Shown piece by piece: positions 28,010 through 36,431 of a stretch of 64,000 nucleotides of DNA. The notes beneath the pieces were generated by a model. The model was not told the origin of the DNA. It worked only from the letters and a program-made list of their open reading frames with translations, and made no database searches. Source of the stretch: Massilia putida (GTDB lineage: Bacteria; Pseudomonadota; Gammaproteobacteria; Burkholderiales; Burkholderiaceae_D); the NCBI RefSeq assembly GCF_001941825.1, contig NZ_CP019038.1, positions 6,386,001 through 6,450,000 of the forward strand, given 5' to 3'. Position 1 is the first letter of the stretch. Each line of letters starts with the position of its first letter. The position numbers were made by a program, and so were the translations under genes.

Positions 28010-28978
28010 ATGCCCGCGACGACAGACTTGTGCGCCCTGACGCACTTCGGCTTTGCGCCGCTCGACAGTTTTTCGATGATCGCGTTCACGAACGCGATCG
28101 AAGTGCTGCGCATGGCCACCTATCTCGGCTACGAACCGGGCTACCGCTGGTCAGTGCTCAGCGTCGACGGTGGTGAGGTCACGGCCAGCAACGGCCTGTC
28201 CATCCCGTCGCAGCGCTTCGATCCCATTGACGCGCCTGACATCGTGTTCGTCTGCGGCGGCGTCGAAGTGGAGGCGGCCACGGGCGCGGACACGCTGGAC
28301 TGGTTGCGCGCGATCGCGCAACACGGCGTCGCGCTGGGGAGCCTGTGCACGGGCGCGCACGCGCTGGCCGCCGCCGGGCTGCTCGACGGCTACCGCTGCA
28401 CCAGTCATTGGGAAAACGCGGCGAAGCTGGCCAGGACCTTCCCGCAGGTGACGTTCGCGCCGGAGCTGTTCGTGATCGACCGCGACCGCATCACGTGCAG
28501 CGGCGGCATCGCGCCGCTCGACATGATGCTCAACATCGTCGCGGCCCGGCTGGGGCCCGCCGCCGTGGCGCTGATCGCCAGCCAGTTTATCCACGAACAC
28601 GTGCGCGAGCGCGACCACCGCCAGGCCGTGCCGCTGGCGGCGCGCCTGGCCGATGCGCAGCCGGCCATGCGCGACGTGGTGCAGCTGATGGAGGCGAACG
28701 TGGGCGAACCGCTGGCGCTCGGCGAGCTCGCGGCGCTGGCCGGTTCGTCGCCGCGCCAGCTGCAGCGCATGTTCAAGCAGCACCTCGGCATGTCGCCGCT
28801 GCACTACTACCTGGAACTGCGCCTGCGCCGGGCGCGCGCGCTGCTGCGCCAGACCGACCTGCCGCTTGCCAGAATCGGCGCGGACTGCGGCTTCCACTCG
28901 CCCGCGCGGTTCAGCAAGGCCTATCGCGACATGTTCAAGGTCGCGCCAGGCGCCGAGCGGCGCCTGCACAAGCCTTGA
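28010..28978 (+). CDS. Second GbdR-like GlxA/AraC-family regulator
   Basis: 322 residues. N-terminal DJ-1/PfpI-like domain (FGFAPLDSFSMIAFTNAIEV, VFVCGGVEVEAATG, LGSLCTGAHALAAAGLLDGYR) and double AraC HTH (LGELAALAGSSPRQLQRMF and LARIGADCGFHSPARFSKAYR). It is a close paralogue of the regulator at 20270 and shares the same helix-turn-helix recognition framework, so the two may read similar operators but respond to different amines. The ATG at 28010 has GGAGG 5 bases upstream and is chosen over GTG 27998. It is convergent with purU: the two stop codons abut with no gap. Confidence 0.82.
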   Translation: MPATTDLCALTHFGFAPLDSFSMIAFTNAIEVLRMATYLGYEPGYRWSVLSVDGGEVTASNGLSIPSQRFDPIDAPDIVFVCGGVEVEAATGADTLDWLRAIAQHGVALGSLCTGAHALAAAGLLDGYRCTSHWENAAKLARTFPQVTFAPELFVIDRDRITCSGGIAPLDMMLNIVAARLGPAAVALIASQFIHEHVRERDHRQAVPLAARLADAQPAMRDVVQLMEANVGEPLALGELAALAGSSPRQLQRMFKQHLGMSPLHYYLELRLRRARALLRQTDLPLARIGADCGFHSPARFSKAYRDMFKVAPGAERRLHKP

Positions 28979-29851
28979 TCAGCGCAGCACGACGGTGCGC
29001 TGACCGTTCAGGAACACGCGCCGTTCGACCTGCAGCCGGATCGCGCGCGACAGCGCCACGCATTCCATGTCGCGGCCCGTGGCGCGCAACTGGTCCGGGT
29101 CGTAGCTGTGGTCGACGCGCTCGACCACCTGCTCGATGATCGGCCCTTCGTCCAGGTCCGACGTGACGTAGTGCGCGGTGGCGCCGATCAGCTTCACGCC
29201 GCGGCTGTGCGCCTGGTGGTACGGGCGCGCGCCCTTGAAGCCGGGCAGGAAGGAATGGTGGATGTTGATCGCGCGGCCGGACAGTTGCGCACTCAGGTTC
29301 GCCGACAGGATCTGCATGTAGCGGGCCAGCACGACGAGGTCGGCCTGCGTGCGGTCGATCAGCGCGAGCAGCGCCGCTTCCTGCGCGTCTTTCGTATCGG
29401 GCGTTATCGGCAGGTGGTGGAACGGGATGTCGTGCGCCGCCGCCAGCGGCCGCAGGTCCGGGTGGTTCGAGACGACGGCGACGATGTCGATCTTGAGTTC
29501 GCCCAGCCGCCAGCGGTACAGCAGGTCGTTCAGGCAGTGGTCCAGTTTCGACACCATGATCAGCACGCGCGGGCGCTCCGCGGCGGCGCTGATCGTCCAC
29601 GCCATGTCGAAGCGCGCGCCGATCGGTGCGAAGCCCGCGCGCAGTTCGGTGAGCGCCAGTCCGGCTTCGGACGTGGGGTGGAACACGAAGCGGGCGAAGA
29701 AGCGCTGTTCGAGCTTGTCGTCGAACGCGGCGATGTCGTCGATGTAGCAGCCGCGCTGCTCGAGAAAAGCCGTGACGGCGGCCACCTGTCCGGCCGAACT
29801 GGCGCAGGACAGGGTCAGGATGTAATTCGATTCCGCGTGGTGCAAGGTCAT
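28979..29851 (-). CDS. purU: Formyltetrahydrofolate deformylase
   Basis: Hydrolyses 10-formyl-THF to formate and THF, 290 residues. N-terminal ACT domain (ILTLSCASSAGQVAAVTAFL, residues 9-80) and C-terminal formyltransferase domain with NIHHSFLPGF (catalytic Asn and His) and HYVTSDLDEGPII (Asp). The ATG at 29851 is chosen; longer frames extend into the divergent promoter. In betaine catabolism it recycles THF after sarcosine oxidase has loaded it with one-carbon units, matching the purU and fdhA placement seen next to sox genes in Pseudomonas. Confidence 0.94.
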   Translation of the reverse strand: MTLHHAESNYILTLSCASSAGQVAAVTAFLEQRGCYIDDIAAFDDKLEQRFFARFVFHPTSEAGLALTELRAGFAPIGARFDMAWTISAAAERPRVLIMVSKLDHCLNDLLYRWRLGELKIDIVAVVSNHPDLRPLAAAHDIPFHHLPITPDTKDAQEAALLALIDRTQADLVVLARYMQILSANLSAQLSGRAINIHHSFLPGFKGARPYHQAHSRGVKLIGATAHYVTSDLDEGPIIEQVVERVDHSYDPDQLRATGRDMECVALSRAIRLQVERRVFLNGQRTVVLR

Positions 29852-30048
29852 GATGGTCTCTAGGGGTGGTCTTCCCCCATTACACAGCAAGCACCGCGCG
29901 CCATCGGTCACGGGAGCGCCAGCCAACGAGACAAATGCGACACGATGCGCTTGGCGCCGCGGGACAAGCACATGTCGTTTTCAGTCATGGCGGCTCGGGG
30001 CGCGCCACTACAATCGGGACTCGACTGACATTTTGGAAGGACATCGAC

Positions 30049-30555
30049 GTGGAACTTTTGGAAGCGAGTGAGGCGGGCAGTCTGCTGGATCTGTTTTCGC
30101 AGCAGAAGTGGGCGTGGGAGGCGGTCGAACACGACCCCGTGTTCACGATCGACGAGGCGCTGGCCGCGGTGCCGCACCTGGGCGGCCTGAAAACCAAGAA
30201 CGTCTTCGTCCGCGACGGCAAGGGCCAGCGTCACATCCTCGTGATCGTCCCGCACGACCGGCGCGTGGACATGGCCGAACTGGGCCGCCAGTTGCCGGCC
30301 ACGAGATTGAGCATGGCGTCGCCCGACCGCCTGCAGCGCCATCTCGGCGTGACGCCCGGCGCGGTGAGCATCTTCGCCGTCATCAACGACAAGGACAATG
30401 CCGTCGAACTGGTCATCGACGAAGCCGTCTGGAAGGCCGCCAAGGTGCAGGGCCACCCGCTGCGCAACACGGCGACGCTGGCCGTGCCGCACGCCACGCT
30501 GGAAGCCTTCCTCGCCCACACCGGACACACGCCGCGCGTGATGCGGGTGCCGTGA
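30049..30555 (+). CDS. proX: Prolyl-tRNA editing protein (YbaK/ProX family)
   Basis: 168-residue freestanding editing domain that clears mischarged Ala-tRNA(Pro) or related species. YbaK fold with HDPVFTIDEALAAVP, the lysine-bearing GGLKTKNVFVRD motif, LSMASPDRLQRHLGVTPGAVSIFAVIND and a C-terminal GHPLRNTATLAVP. The GTG at 30049 is supported by GGAAGG 8 bases upstream. A TACAAT -10 candidate lies at 30009-30014. Its stop overlaps the start of the following FolB-like gene. Confidence 0.85.
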   Translation: MELLEASEAGSLLDLFSQQKWAWEAVEHDPVFTIDEALAAVPHLGGLKTKNVFVRDGKGQRHILVIVPHDRRVDMAELGRQLPATRLSMASPDRLQRHLGVTPGAVSIFAVINDKDNAVELVIDEAVWKAAKVQGHPLRNTATLAVPHATLEAFLAHTGHTPRVMRVP

Positions 30556-30950
30556 TGGACCCGTTCGGCGGGCGCAAGGGCCCGGTGATCGCCATCTCCA
30601 ACCTGGACACGCGCCTCAGGGTCGGCATCTGGGACCACGAGCGCGAATTCCAGCCCGTGCACGTGAACCTGGTGATGGCACCGGATGCGGCGCGCTTGCT
30701 GCCGGGCGGCGGCGGCATCGACTACCGGCCCATCGTGCGCTGGGTGAAGGAAGAGTGGCCGTGCGCGCCGCACACGCCGCTGCTCGAGACCCGGCTGCGC
30801 GAGCTGATCGACTATGTGTTCGCGTGCGATCTCGGCGTCGTCTGGCTCGACGCGGCGCTGTCGAAGCCGCAGGCGTGTCCGGAGGCGCGCGGCGTCGGCG
30901 TGCGCATGGCGTTGTCGCGCGACGACCATGCGGTGTGGTTCGCTAGGTAG
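30555..30950 (+). CDS. FolB-like dihydroneopterin aldolase family protein
   Basis: 131 residues with the T-fold and most FolB active-site marks: Glu in VGIWDHEREFQPVHVNL, Tyr in GIDYRPIVRWV, and the Lys-containing LSKPQACPEARGVGVRM at the C-terminus. It therefore looks catalytically competent for dihydroneopterin aldolase or epimerase chemistry, unlike the FolB-like gene at 19836. Its ATG overlaps the proX stop (TGATG). It ends inside the 3' end of the convergent LysR pseudogene. It may be an auxiliary copy raising folate supply for the folate-consuming sarcosine pathway; a separate housekeeping folB is expected. Confidence 0.72.
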   Translation: MDPFGGRKGPVIAISNLDTRLRVGIWDHEREFQPVHVNLVMAPDAARLLPGGGGIDYRPIVRWVKEEWPCAPHTPLLETRLRELIDYVFACDLGVVWLDAALSKPQACPEARGVGVRMALSRDDHAVWFAR

Positions 30951-31823
30951 ACCGCGCGAGCGTCAGAAAGTTGTTCACCTTCGCCGACGTATCGGCCTCG
31001 CGCGACGCCAGCGCCAGCTGCGTGACGGCTTCGGCGTCGGTGATGTCCACGTACACCACGCCTTCCGCCTGGATCTGGCCGACCGACGCCGGCACGATCG
31101 ACACGCCGAATTCCGCCGACACCAGGTTGACCACGGACGACAGCTGCGGCGCCTGCTGGCCCAGCAGCGGTTCGAACCCCGCGTGCCGGCACGCGGACAG
31201 GATTTCGTCGTGCAGCATGGGACTGTCCACCCGCGGGATCAGGATGAAGGATTCGCCGGCCAGCGCCGACAACGGAATCCGGCGTTGTTGCGCCAGCGGG
31301 TGGGCGACCGGCAGCACGGCCTTGAACTGCTCGCTCGCGATCGGGTGGAGCGCCACCCCCGCGAACGTATGCGTGCCCGGCCGCAGCAGCGCCAGGTCGA
31401 GCCGGCCGTCGTTCAGCAATTCCAGCAGCTGCGCCGTCGTGTCTTCGGTGAGGGTGAGGCCCACGCCGGGATACACGCTGCGGTAGGCCCGGATCAGCGA
31501 CCGGACGATCGGGTGGAACGTCGCGGAGGCCGTCAGCCCCAGGTTCAGGTGGCCGGTCTCGCCGCGGCCCGCGCGCTGCGCATTCAAGACCGCGTCCCGC
31601 GCGTCGTTCAATAACCGCTTGGCGTCGACCAGCAGCGTCTTGCCGGCTTCGGTCGGCACGACGCCGTGGCCCGTCCGATAAAAAGCTGCACGTCGAGCTC
31701 GCGCTCCAGCGCGATGATCTGCTGGCTCAGCGGCGGCTGGCCGATTCCGAGCCGCTCCGCCGCCCGCGTCACATTGCCTTCTTCCGCCACGGCGATGAAA
31801 TAGCGAAGATGTCGTAACTCCAT
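30943..31823 (-). pseudogene. LysR-family regulator disrupted by a 1-base frameshift
   Basis: A CatM/BenM-like LysR gene split across two frames. From the ATG at 31823 ([26 protein letters not shown]) the HTH is intact up to LDVQLFI at about 31677. One missing base there (between 31676 and 31677 on the minus strand, where ATC-CGG is expected) throws the rest out of frame. Downstream the protein resumes as [16 protein letters not shown] and runs through a complete substrate-binding domain to 30943. Adding one base would give a normal protein of about 293 residues. It is either a recent inactivation or a sequencing error; the rest shows no decay. Confidence 0.8.
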
Positions 31824-31840
31824 GCTGGTATCTGTTTTAG

Positions 31841-31864
31841 ATATGGATCCCAAACGATCCATAT
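31841..31864. promoter_or_regulatory. 24-bp perfect palindromic operator candidate
   Basis: ATATGGATC, a 6-base spacer, then GATCCATAT: 9-bp arms without a mismatch. It lies 17 bases upstream of the LysR pseudogene start and ends one base before the -35 box of the sdh promoter, so a bound protein could affect both directions. Confidence 0.55.
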
Positions 31865-31865
31865 A

Positions 31866-31895
31866 TTGGACAGTATAGCCTTTCTTTACGATAAT
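31866..31895 (+). promoter_or_regulatory. Promoter of sdhCDAB
   Basis: TTGGAC (31866-31871), an 18-base spacer and GATAAT (31890-31895), a strong sigma-70-like pair 43 bases upstream of sdhC. Confidence 0.6.
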
Positions 31896-31937
31896 GCATA
31901 TTACATCCCCTCCACCCCAACCAAGGAAGTCGTGTCA

Positions 31938-32351
31938 ATGTCCGAAGCCCTGCAAAAACAAAGGCAGCCGATCCGTAATGTGAGCATTACGGACATCACG
32001 ATGAATTACAAACAGCCGCCGTCGGCGATCGTGTCGATCCTGCACCGTATCAGCGGCTTCGTGCTGTTCCTCTGCCTGCCGTTCCTGCTCTACCTGTTCG
32101 AGCAAAGCATCCGCTCCGAGATCTCGTTCGCGCACTTCGCCGGGATCGTCAGCCATCCGTTCACGAAGATCGTCATCCTGGGCCTGTCCTGGGGCTACCT
32201 GCACCATTTCTGCGCCGGTATCCGCCACCTGTTCATGGACAACCACATGGCGCTCGACAAGGATGCGTCGCAGCGCACCGCGCGCTACGTGTTGTCAATC
32301 AGCCTGGTCCTGACGCTGCTGGTCGCTCTCAAACTGTTCGGAGTGTTTTAA
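31938..32351 (+). CDS. sdhC: Succinate dehydrogenase cytochrome b556 subunit
   Basis: Membrane anchor of complex II, 137 residues with three transmembrane helices (SILHRISGFVLFLCLPFLLYLF, IVILGLSWGYLHHFCAGIRH, VLSISLVLTLLVALKLF). The heme-ligating His is in YLHHFCAGIRHLFMD, and the HRISG motif at the start of helix 1 lines the quinone site. ATG 31938 (MSEALQK) with AAGGA upstream is the typical SdhC start. First gene of sdhCDAB. Confidence 0.93.
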   Translation: MSEALQKQRQPIRNVSITDITMNYKQPPSAIVSILHRISGFVLFLCLPFLLYLFEQSIRSEISFAHFAGIVSHPFTKIVILGLSWGYLHHFCAGIRHLFMDNHMALDKDASQRTARYVLSISLVLTLLVALKLFGVF

Positions 32352-32356
32352 TTATC

Positions 32357-32728
32357 ATGGCTACTACCCCCAAGAACATCGGACAGCGCCGCCTCGTCGT
32401 CGGCGCGCACTACGGCATGCGCGACTGGCTGGCCCAGCGCGTCACCGCCATCGTGATGGTCGTCTTCACCGTCATCCTCTTGGCCTCGTTCCTGACCGGC
32501 CAGAATTTCACCTACGAAGGCTGGGCCGGCTTGTTCGCCCGCCAGTGGTTCAAGCTTTTCACGATGGTCACGTTCTTCGGCCTGTTCTACCACGTGTGGG
32601 TCGGCATCCGTGACATCTGGATGGACTACGTCAAACCGGTCGGCATCCGCCTGACCCTGCAGATCGCCACGGTGCTCTGGCTGCTCGCCTGCGCCGCCTG
32701 GACTGTGCAAATTCTCTGGAGCGTGTAA
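32357..32728 (+). CDS. sdhD: Succinate dehydrogenase membrane anchor subunit
   Basis: 123 residues, three transmembrane helices (IVMVVFTVILLASFLTG, FKLFTMVTFFGLFYHVWVGI, LQIATVLWLLACAAWTVQIL). The heme-binding His is in LFYHVWVGIRDIWMDYVKP, followed by the conserved Asp-Tyr of the quinone pocket. It lies 5 bases after sdhC. Confidence 0.93.
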   Translation: MATTPKNIGQRRLVVGAHYGMRDWLAQRVTAIVMVVFTVILLASFLTGQNFTYEGWAGLFARQWFKLFTMVTFFGLFYHVWVGIRDIWMDYVKPVGIRLTLQIATVLWLLACAAWTVQILWSV

Positions 32729-32730
32729 TC

Positions 32731-34509
32731 GTGGCAGCAATCAACAACAACATCCCCGTCCGTCACTTCGACGTGGTCATCGTCGGCGCCGGCGGTTCCG
32801 GCCTGCGCGCCGCGCTGCAATTGTCCGAAGCGGGCCTGAACGTGGCCGTGCTGTCGAAAGTCTTCCCGACCCGTTCGCACACCGTCGCCGCCCAGGGCGG
32901 CATCGGCGCCTCGCTGGGCAACATGAGCGAGGACGACTGGTACTGGCACATGTTCGACACCGTGAAAGGGTCGGACTACCTGGGCGACCAGGACGCCATC
33001 GAATTCATGTGCCGCGAAGCGCCGAAGGTCGTGTACGAGCTCGAACACTTCGGCATGCCGTTCGACCGCAACCCGGACGGTACGATCTACCAGCGTCCGT
33101 TCGGCGGCCACACGGCGAACTTCGGCGAAAAGCCGGTGCAGCGCGCCTGCGCCGCCGCCGACCGTACCGGCCACGCGCTGCTGCACACGCTGTACCAGCG
33201 TAACGTCCGCTCGCGCACCCACTTCTTCGTCGAGTGGCAGGCGCTGGACCTGGTGCGCAACGCCGACGGCGACGTGCTGGGCGTCGTCGCGCTCGAGATG
33301 GAAACGGGCGACGTCATGATGCTGCAGGCGAAAACGACCGTGTTCGCCACGGGCGGCGCCGGCCGCATCTTCGCCGCCTCGACCAACGCCTTCATCAACA
33401 CCGGCGACGGCCTGGGCATGGCGGCGCGTGCCGGCATCCCGCTGCAGGACATGGAGTTCTGGCAGTTCCACCCGACCGGCGTGGCCGGCGCGGGCGTCCT
33501 GATCACGGAAGGCGTGCGCGGCGAAGGCGGTATCCTGATCAACGCCAACGGCGAACGCTTCATGGAGCGCTATGCGCCGACCTTGAAAGACCTGGCGCCG
33601 CGCGACTTCGTGTCGCGTTCGATGGACCAGGAAATCAAGGAAGGCCGCGGCGTCGGCCCGAACAAGGACCACGTGCTGCTGGACCTGCGCCACATCGGCG
33701 CGGACACGATCCGCAAGCGCCTGCCGTCGATCCTGGAAATCGGCCATAAATTCGCCAACGTCGACGCGACCAAGGAACCGATTCCCGTCGTCCCGACCAT
33801 CCACTACCAGATGGGCGGCATCCCGACCAACATCCACGGCCAGGTCGTCGTCCCCGACGGTACCGGTTCGCAGAAAGTGGTCAACGGTTTGTATGCGATC
33901 GGCGAATGCTCGTGCGTGTCGGTGCACGGCGCGAACCGCCTGGGCACGAACTCGCTGCTCGACCTGGTGGTGTTCGGCCGCGCGGCCGGCAACCACATCG
34001 TCGCGCAGAACCTGAAGGAGCAGGGCAACCGCGCGCTGCCGAAGGATTTCGCGGACTACGCGCTGGGCCGTCTGAACCGCCTGGAAAACTCGACGGGCGG
34101 CGAGAAGGTGCAGGACGTGGCCAACGCCATCCGCGCCACGATGCAGAAGCACTGCGGCGTGTTCCGTACGCAGGCGCTGATGGACGAAGGCGTCAAGGAA
34201 ATCATGGCGCTGGACGAGCGCCGCAAGCACGTCTCGTTCAAGGACAAATCGAAGGTGTTCAACACGGCGCGCATCGAAGCGATCGAGCTGGACAACCTGA
34301 TCGAAGTGGCCAAGGCGACCGTGGTGTCGGCCGCGGCGCGCAAGGAATCGCGCGGCGCCCACGCCCACAGCGACTACGAGCAGCGCGACGATGTGAACTG
34401 GATGAAGCACACCCTGTTCTACTCGGAGGGCAACCGTCTCGACTACAAGCCGGTCGTGACCAAGCCGCTCACCGTCGACACGTTCAAACCGAAGCCCCGC
34501 ACGTTCTAA
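32731..34509 (+). CDS. sdhA: Succinate dehydrogenase flavoprotein subunit
   Basis: 592 residues, full length. FAD Rossmann motif VVIVGAGGSGLRAALQLSEAG; SRSHTVAAQGG-type block (TRSHTVAAQGGIGASLGN) containing the His that covalently carries FAD; catalytic HPTGVAGAGVLITEGVRGEGG and RMGGIPT-type loop (YQMGGIPTNIHGQV); capping Arg in LGTNSLLDLVVFGRAAG. It starts with GTG directly after sdhD. The gap to sdhB is an unusual 144 bases. Confidence 0.97.
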   Translation: MAAINNNIPVRHFDVVIVGAGGSGLRAALQLSEAGLNVAVLSKVFPTRSHTVAAQGGIGASLGNMSEDDWYWHMFDTVKGSDYLGDQDAIEFMCREAPKVVYELEHFGMPFDRNPDGTIYQRPFGGHTANFGEKPVQRACAAADRTGHALLHTLYQRNVRSRTHFFVEWQALDLVRNADGDVLGVVALEMETGDVMMLQAKTTVFATGGAGRIFAASTNAFINTGDGLGMAARAGIPLQDMEFWQFHPTGVAGAGVLITEGVRGEGGILINANGERFMERYAPTLKDLAPRDFVSRSMDQEIKEGRGVGPNKDHVLLDLRHIGADTIRKRLPSILEIGHKFANVDATKEPIPVVPTIHYQMGGIPTNIHGQVVVPDGTGSQKVVNGLYAIGECSCVSVHGANRLGTNSLLDLVVFGRAAGNHIVAQNLKEQGNRALPKDFADYALGRLNRLENSTGGEKVQDVANAIRATMQKHCGVFRTQALMDEGVKEIMALDERRKHVSFKDKSKVFNTARIEAIELDNLIEVAKATVVSAAARKESRGAHAHSDYEQRDDVNWMKHTLFYSEGNRLDYKPVVTKPLTVDTFKPKPRTF

Positions 34510-34519
34510 TAGCTAAAAA

Positions 34520-34637
34520 GGGCCTCGATAAACCGTCGCGAGCGGCAGCAATGTTGTCCGAGAAGCGCAGCTGTACGAGCAGTACAGCGAGCATCGCAGG
34601 ACGACAGTGCAACGCGCAGCAGGTTTTGCGAGGTCCC
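34520..34637. repeat. 118-bp foldback (giant imperfect palindrome) between sdhA and sdhB
   Basis: The centre is a perfect 7-bp stem, GCTGTAC (34570-34576), loop GAGCA, GTACAGC (34582-34588). Pairing continues outward with interruptions: a TTGTCC stretch on the left faces GGACGAC on the right, and the ends GGGCCTCG (34520) and CGAGGTCCC (34637) mirror each other. The midpoint of the whole block coincides with the central loop. It resembles a small non-autonomous repeat (MITE or REP type) and would fold in the sdh mRNA. It is not coding. Confidence 0.65.
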
Positions 34638-34653
34638 AACCGATAGGCACACC

Positions 34654-35364
34654 ATGGCACGCACAGTTCACCTGAAAATCTACCGCTACGATCCGGACAA
34701 GGATGCGAAGCCCTATATGCAAGACGTCACCGTCGAGCTGAAAGACACCGACAAGATGCTGCTGGACGCACTGCAGCGCATCAAGTCGGACGTCGACGAC
34801 TCGCTCGCGCTGCGCCGCTCGTGCCGCGAAGGCGTGTGCGGTTCGGACGCGATGAACATCAACGGCAAGAACGGCCTGGCCTGCACGACCAACCTGAACG
34901 AGCTGACGCAGCCGATCGTGCTGCGTCCGCTGCCGGGCCTGCCGGTCATCCGCGATCTGATCGTGGACATGACCAACTTCTTCAAGCAGTACCACTCGAT
35001 CAAGCCGTACCTGATCAACGACTCGATTCCGCCGGAGAAAGAGCGCCTGCAGTCGCCCGAAGAGCGCGAAGAGCTCGACGGCGTGTACGAGTGCATCCTG
35101 TGCGCGTGCTGCTCGACGTCGTGCCCGTCGTTCTGGTGGAATCCGGACAAGTTCGTGGGCCCGGCCGGCCTGCTGCAGGCGTACCGCTTCATCGCCGACT
35201 CGCGCGACGAGGCGACCAGCGAGCGCTTGGACAACCTGGAAGACCCGTACCGCCTGTTCCGCTGCCATTCGATCATGAATTGCACGGACGTGTGCCCGAA
35301 GGGTTTGAACCCGAACAAGGCCATCGGCAAGATCAAGGAATTGCTGGTCCGCCGGGCGATCTAA
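34654..35364 (+). CDS. sdhB: Succinate dehydrogenase iron-sulfur subunit
   Basis: 236 residues. The 2Fe-2S domain has [20 protein letters not shown] and LAC. The 4Fe-4S and 3Fe-4S clusters lie in [16 protein letters not shown] and [19 protein letters not shown]. Normal length and motif set. The usual next genes of betaproteobacterial sdh operons (sdhE, gltA) are not found; instead a palindrome cluster and a convergent hydrolase follow. Confidence 0.97.
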   Translation: MARTVHLKIYRYDPDKDAKPYMQDVTVELKDTDKMLLDALQRIKSDVDDSLALRRSCREGVCGSDAMNINGKNGLACTTNLNELTQPIVLRPLPGLPVIRDLIVDMTNFFKQYHSIKPYLINDSIPPEKERLQSPEEREELDGVYECILCACCSTSCPSFWWNPDKFVGPAGLLQAYRFIADSRDEATSERLDNLEDPYRLFRCHSIMNCTDVCPKGLNPNKAIGKIKELLVRRAI

Positions 35365-35371
35365 AAGCAGG

Positions 35372-35483
35372 GTGGGCGGTCCTCCGCCCACGCGGCGATA
35401 CGCGGCATGGATACATGGTATCCGTGCCGGCGGTTGCCGAGCGCGTGGGGTCATCCGGGCCGGCGGCCCGGATGACCCCACGC
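35372..35483. repeat. Three consecutive palindromes between convergent genes
   Basis: Hairpin 1: GTGGGCGG, TCCT, CCGCCCAC (35372-35391). Hairpin 2: arms 35403-35414 and 35418-35429 (GGCATGGATAC with GTATCCGTGCC), with one wobble pair. Hairpin 3: 19-bp perfect arms 35443-35461 and 35465-35483 with a 3-base loop. They fill the space between the sdhB stop and the hydrolase stop, so they probably end transcription from both sides or protect the mRNA ends. No T-tracts. The GTGGG and CCCAC themes suggest a REP-like family. Confidence 0.65.
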
Positions 35484-35490
35484 TACAACA

Positions 35491-36342
35491 TCATTTCCCC
35501 ACGAAGGCTTCGATCGTCCGGTTGAATTCCGCCGCGTGCGTGACATTCATGCCGTGCGAGGCGCCCGCAATCACGCGTTGTTCGGCGTCCGCAATCCACT
35601 CCACGAGCGTTTCCACATTTTGCCGATACACGCGCGGGCTCTTCGCCCCGGCGATCAGCAACGTCCTGCATCTGATGCTCTCCGCCGCGGCGCGCGTGTA
35701 GGCGGGCAGCGGATCGCGGAACTGCTTCGGCAGCGTGTCCGCATTGTCGATCGCCATCGTGCGGAACGCGGTCGGGCTCTTGCGCCAGATGCCCGGCATG
35801 CTGACCGAATCGACGAACAACTCCAGCCCCGCATCGATATCGCCGTTTCCGATCAACGCCGCGGCTTGCGCGCGCAGGGCGTCGGTTGCCGGTGCGGTGG
35901 GCGCTTCCGGCATGCCGTCGATCAGCAACGGGCCGCCCGGATCGGCGAGCGTCAGCGACTGCACCAGGTATGGATACTCGCGCGCCAGGTGGAAGGCGAC
36001 GCAGCCGCCGCGCGAGTGGCCCACCAGGTGCACCGGACCGATGCCCATCGCCGTGATGAATTCGGCAAGTTCCGCGACGTGCGTGCTCCAGCTGAAGGCG
36101 CCCGGAATCGACGTGTCGTCGACCGGCCAGTAATGGCTGAGACTGACGGACACGCATTGGAAGCGTTGCGACAGCACGTCCAGCTGGCCGTTCCAGTAGC
36201 GGTAGTCGCACAGCGACCCGTGGACGAACTGCAGCGGTGCGCCGGTTCCGCGCGTCACGTACGGCATGCGCACGCCCGAGGGAAGGGTGGCAAAAAAGAC
36301 TTCCGGCGTGGCGAGGGCGTGTTGATCGGTTCGTGCGTTCAT
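35491..36342 (-). CDS. Alpha/beta hydrolase
   Basis: 283-residue alpha/beta-fold hydrolase: oxyanion region VHGSLCDYRYW, nucleophile elbow LVGHSRGGCVAF (Ser at about 109), C-terminal His in GASHGMNVTHAAEFN. The acidic residue is not in its common position (GAKSPRVY), as in one haloperoxidase-like subgroup. No signal peptide. The ATG at 36342 has AGGAG 8 bases upstream; a longer frame would cross the divergent promoter. It is divergent from a LysR gene that probably controls it. Substrate unknown; nearby aromatic genes make an ester or lactone plausible. Confidence 0.8.
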   Translation of the reverse strand: MNARTDQHALATPEVFFATLPSGVRMPYVTRGTGAPLQFVHGSLCDYRYWNGQLDVLSQRFQCVSVSLSHYWPVDDTSIPGAFSWSTHVAELAEFITAMGIGPVHLVGHSRGGCVAFHLAREYPYLVQSLTLADPGGPLLIDGMPEAPTAPATDALRAQAAALIGNGDIDAGLELFVDSVSMPGIWRKSPTAFRTMAIDNADTLPKQFRDPLPAYTRAAAESIRCRTLLIAGAKSPRVYRQNVETLVEWIADAEQRVIAGASHGMNVTHAAEFNRTIEAFVGK

Positions 36343-36399
36343 GATTGGGCTCCTTTCCGCTACTATGCCCCACAGCGAATTCCAAGAAAATCGCATAAT

Positions 36400-36414
36400 A
36401 TTGATCGTATCAAT
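36400..36414. promoter_or_regulatory. LysR-type operator candidate
   Basis: ATTGAT-CGT-ATCAAT, 6-bp perfect arms, 17 bases before the LysR start and in the spacer shared with the divergent hydrolase. It has the T-N11-A form of LysR-box sites. Confidence 0.5.
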
Positions 36415-36431
36415 CAGATTTTCTGAACCTT

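Noticed and set aside
35372..35483. CRISPR-like or attenuator interpretation of the palindromes
   Set aside because: The three hairpins differ in sequence and there are no regular spacers, so this is not a CRISPR array; no leader peptide for attenuation.
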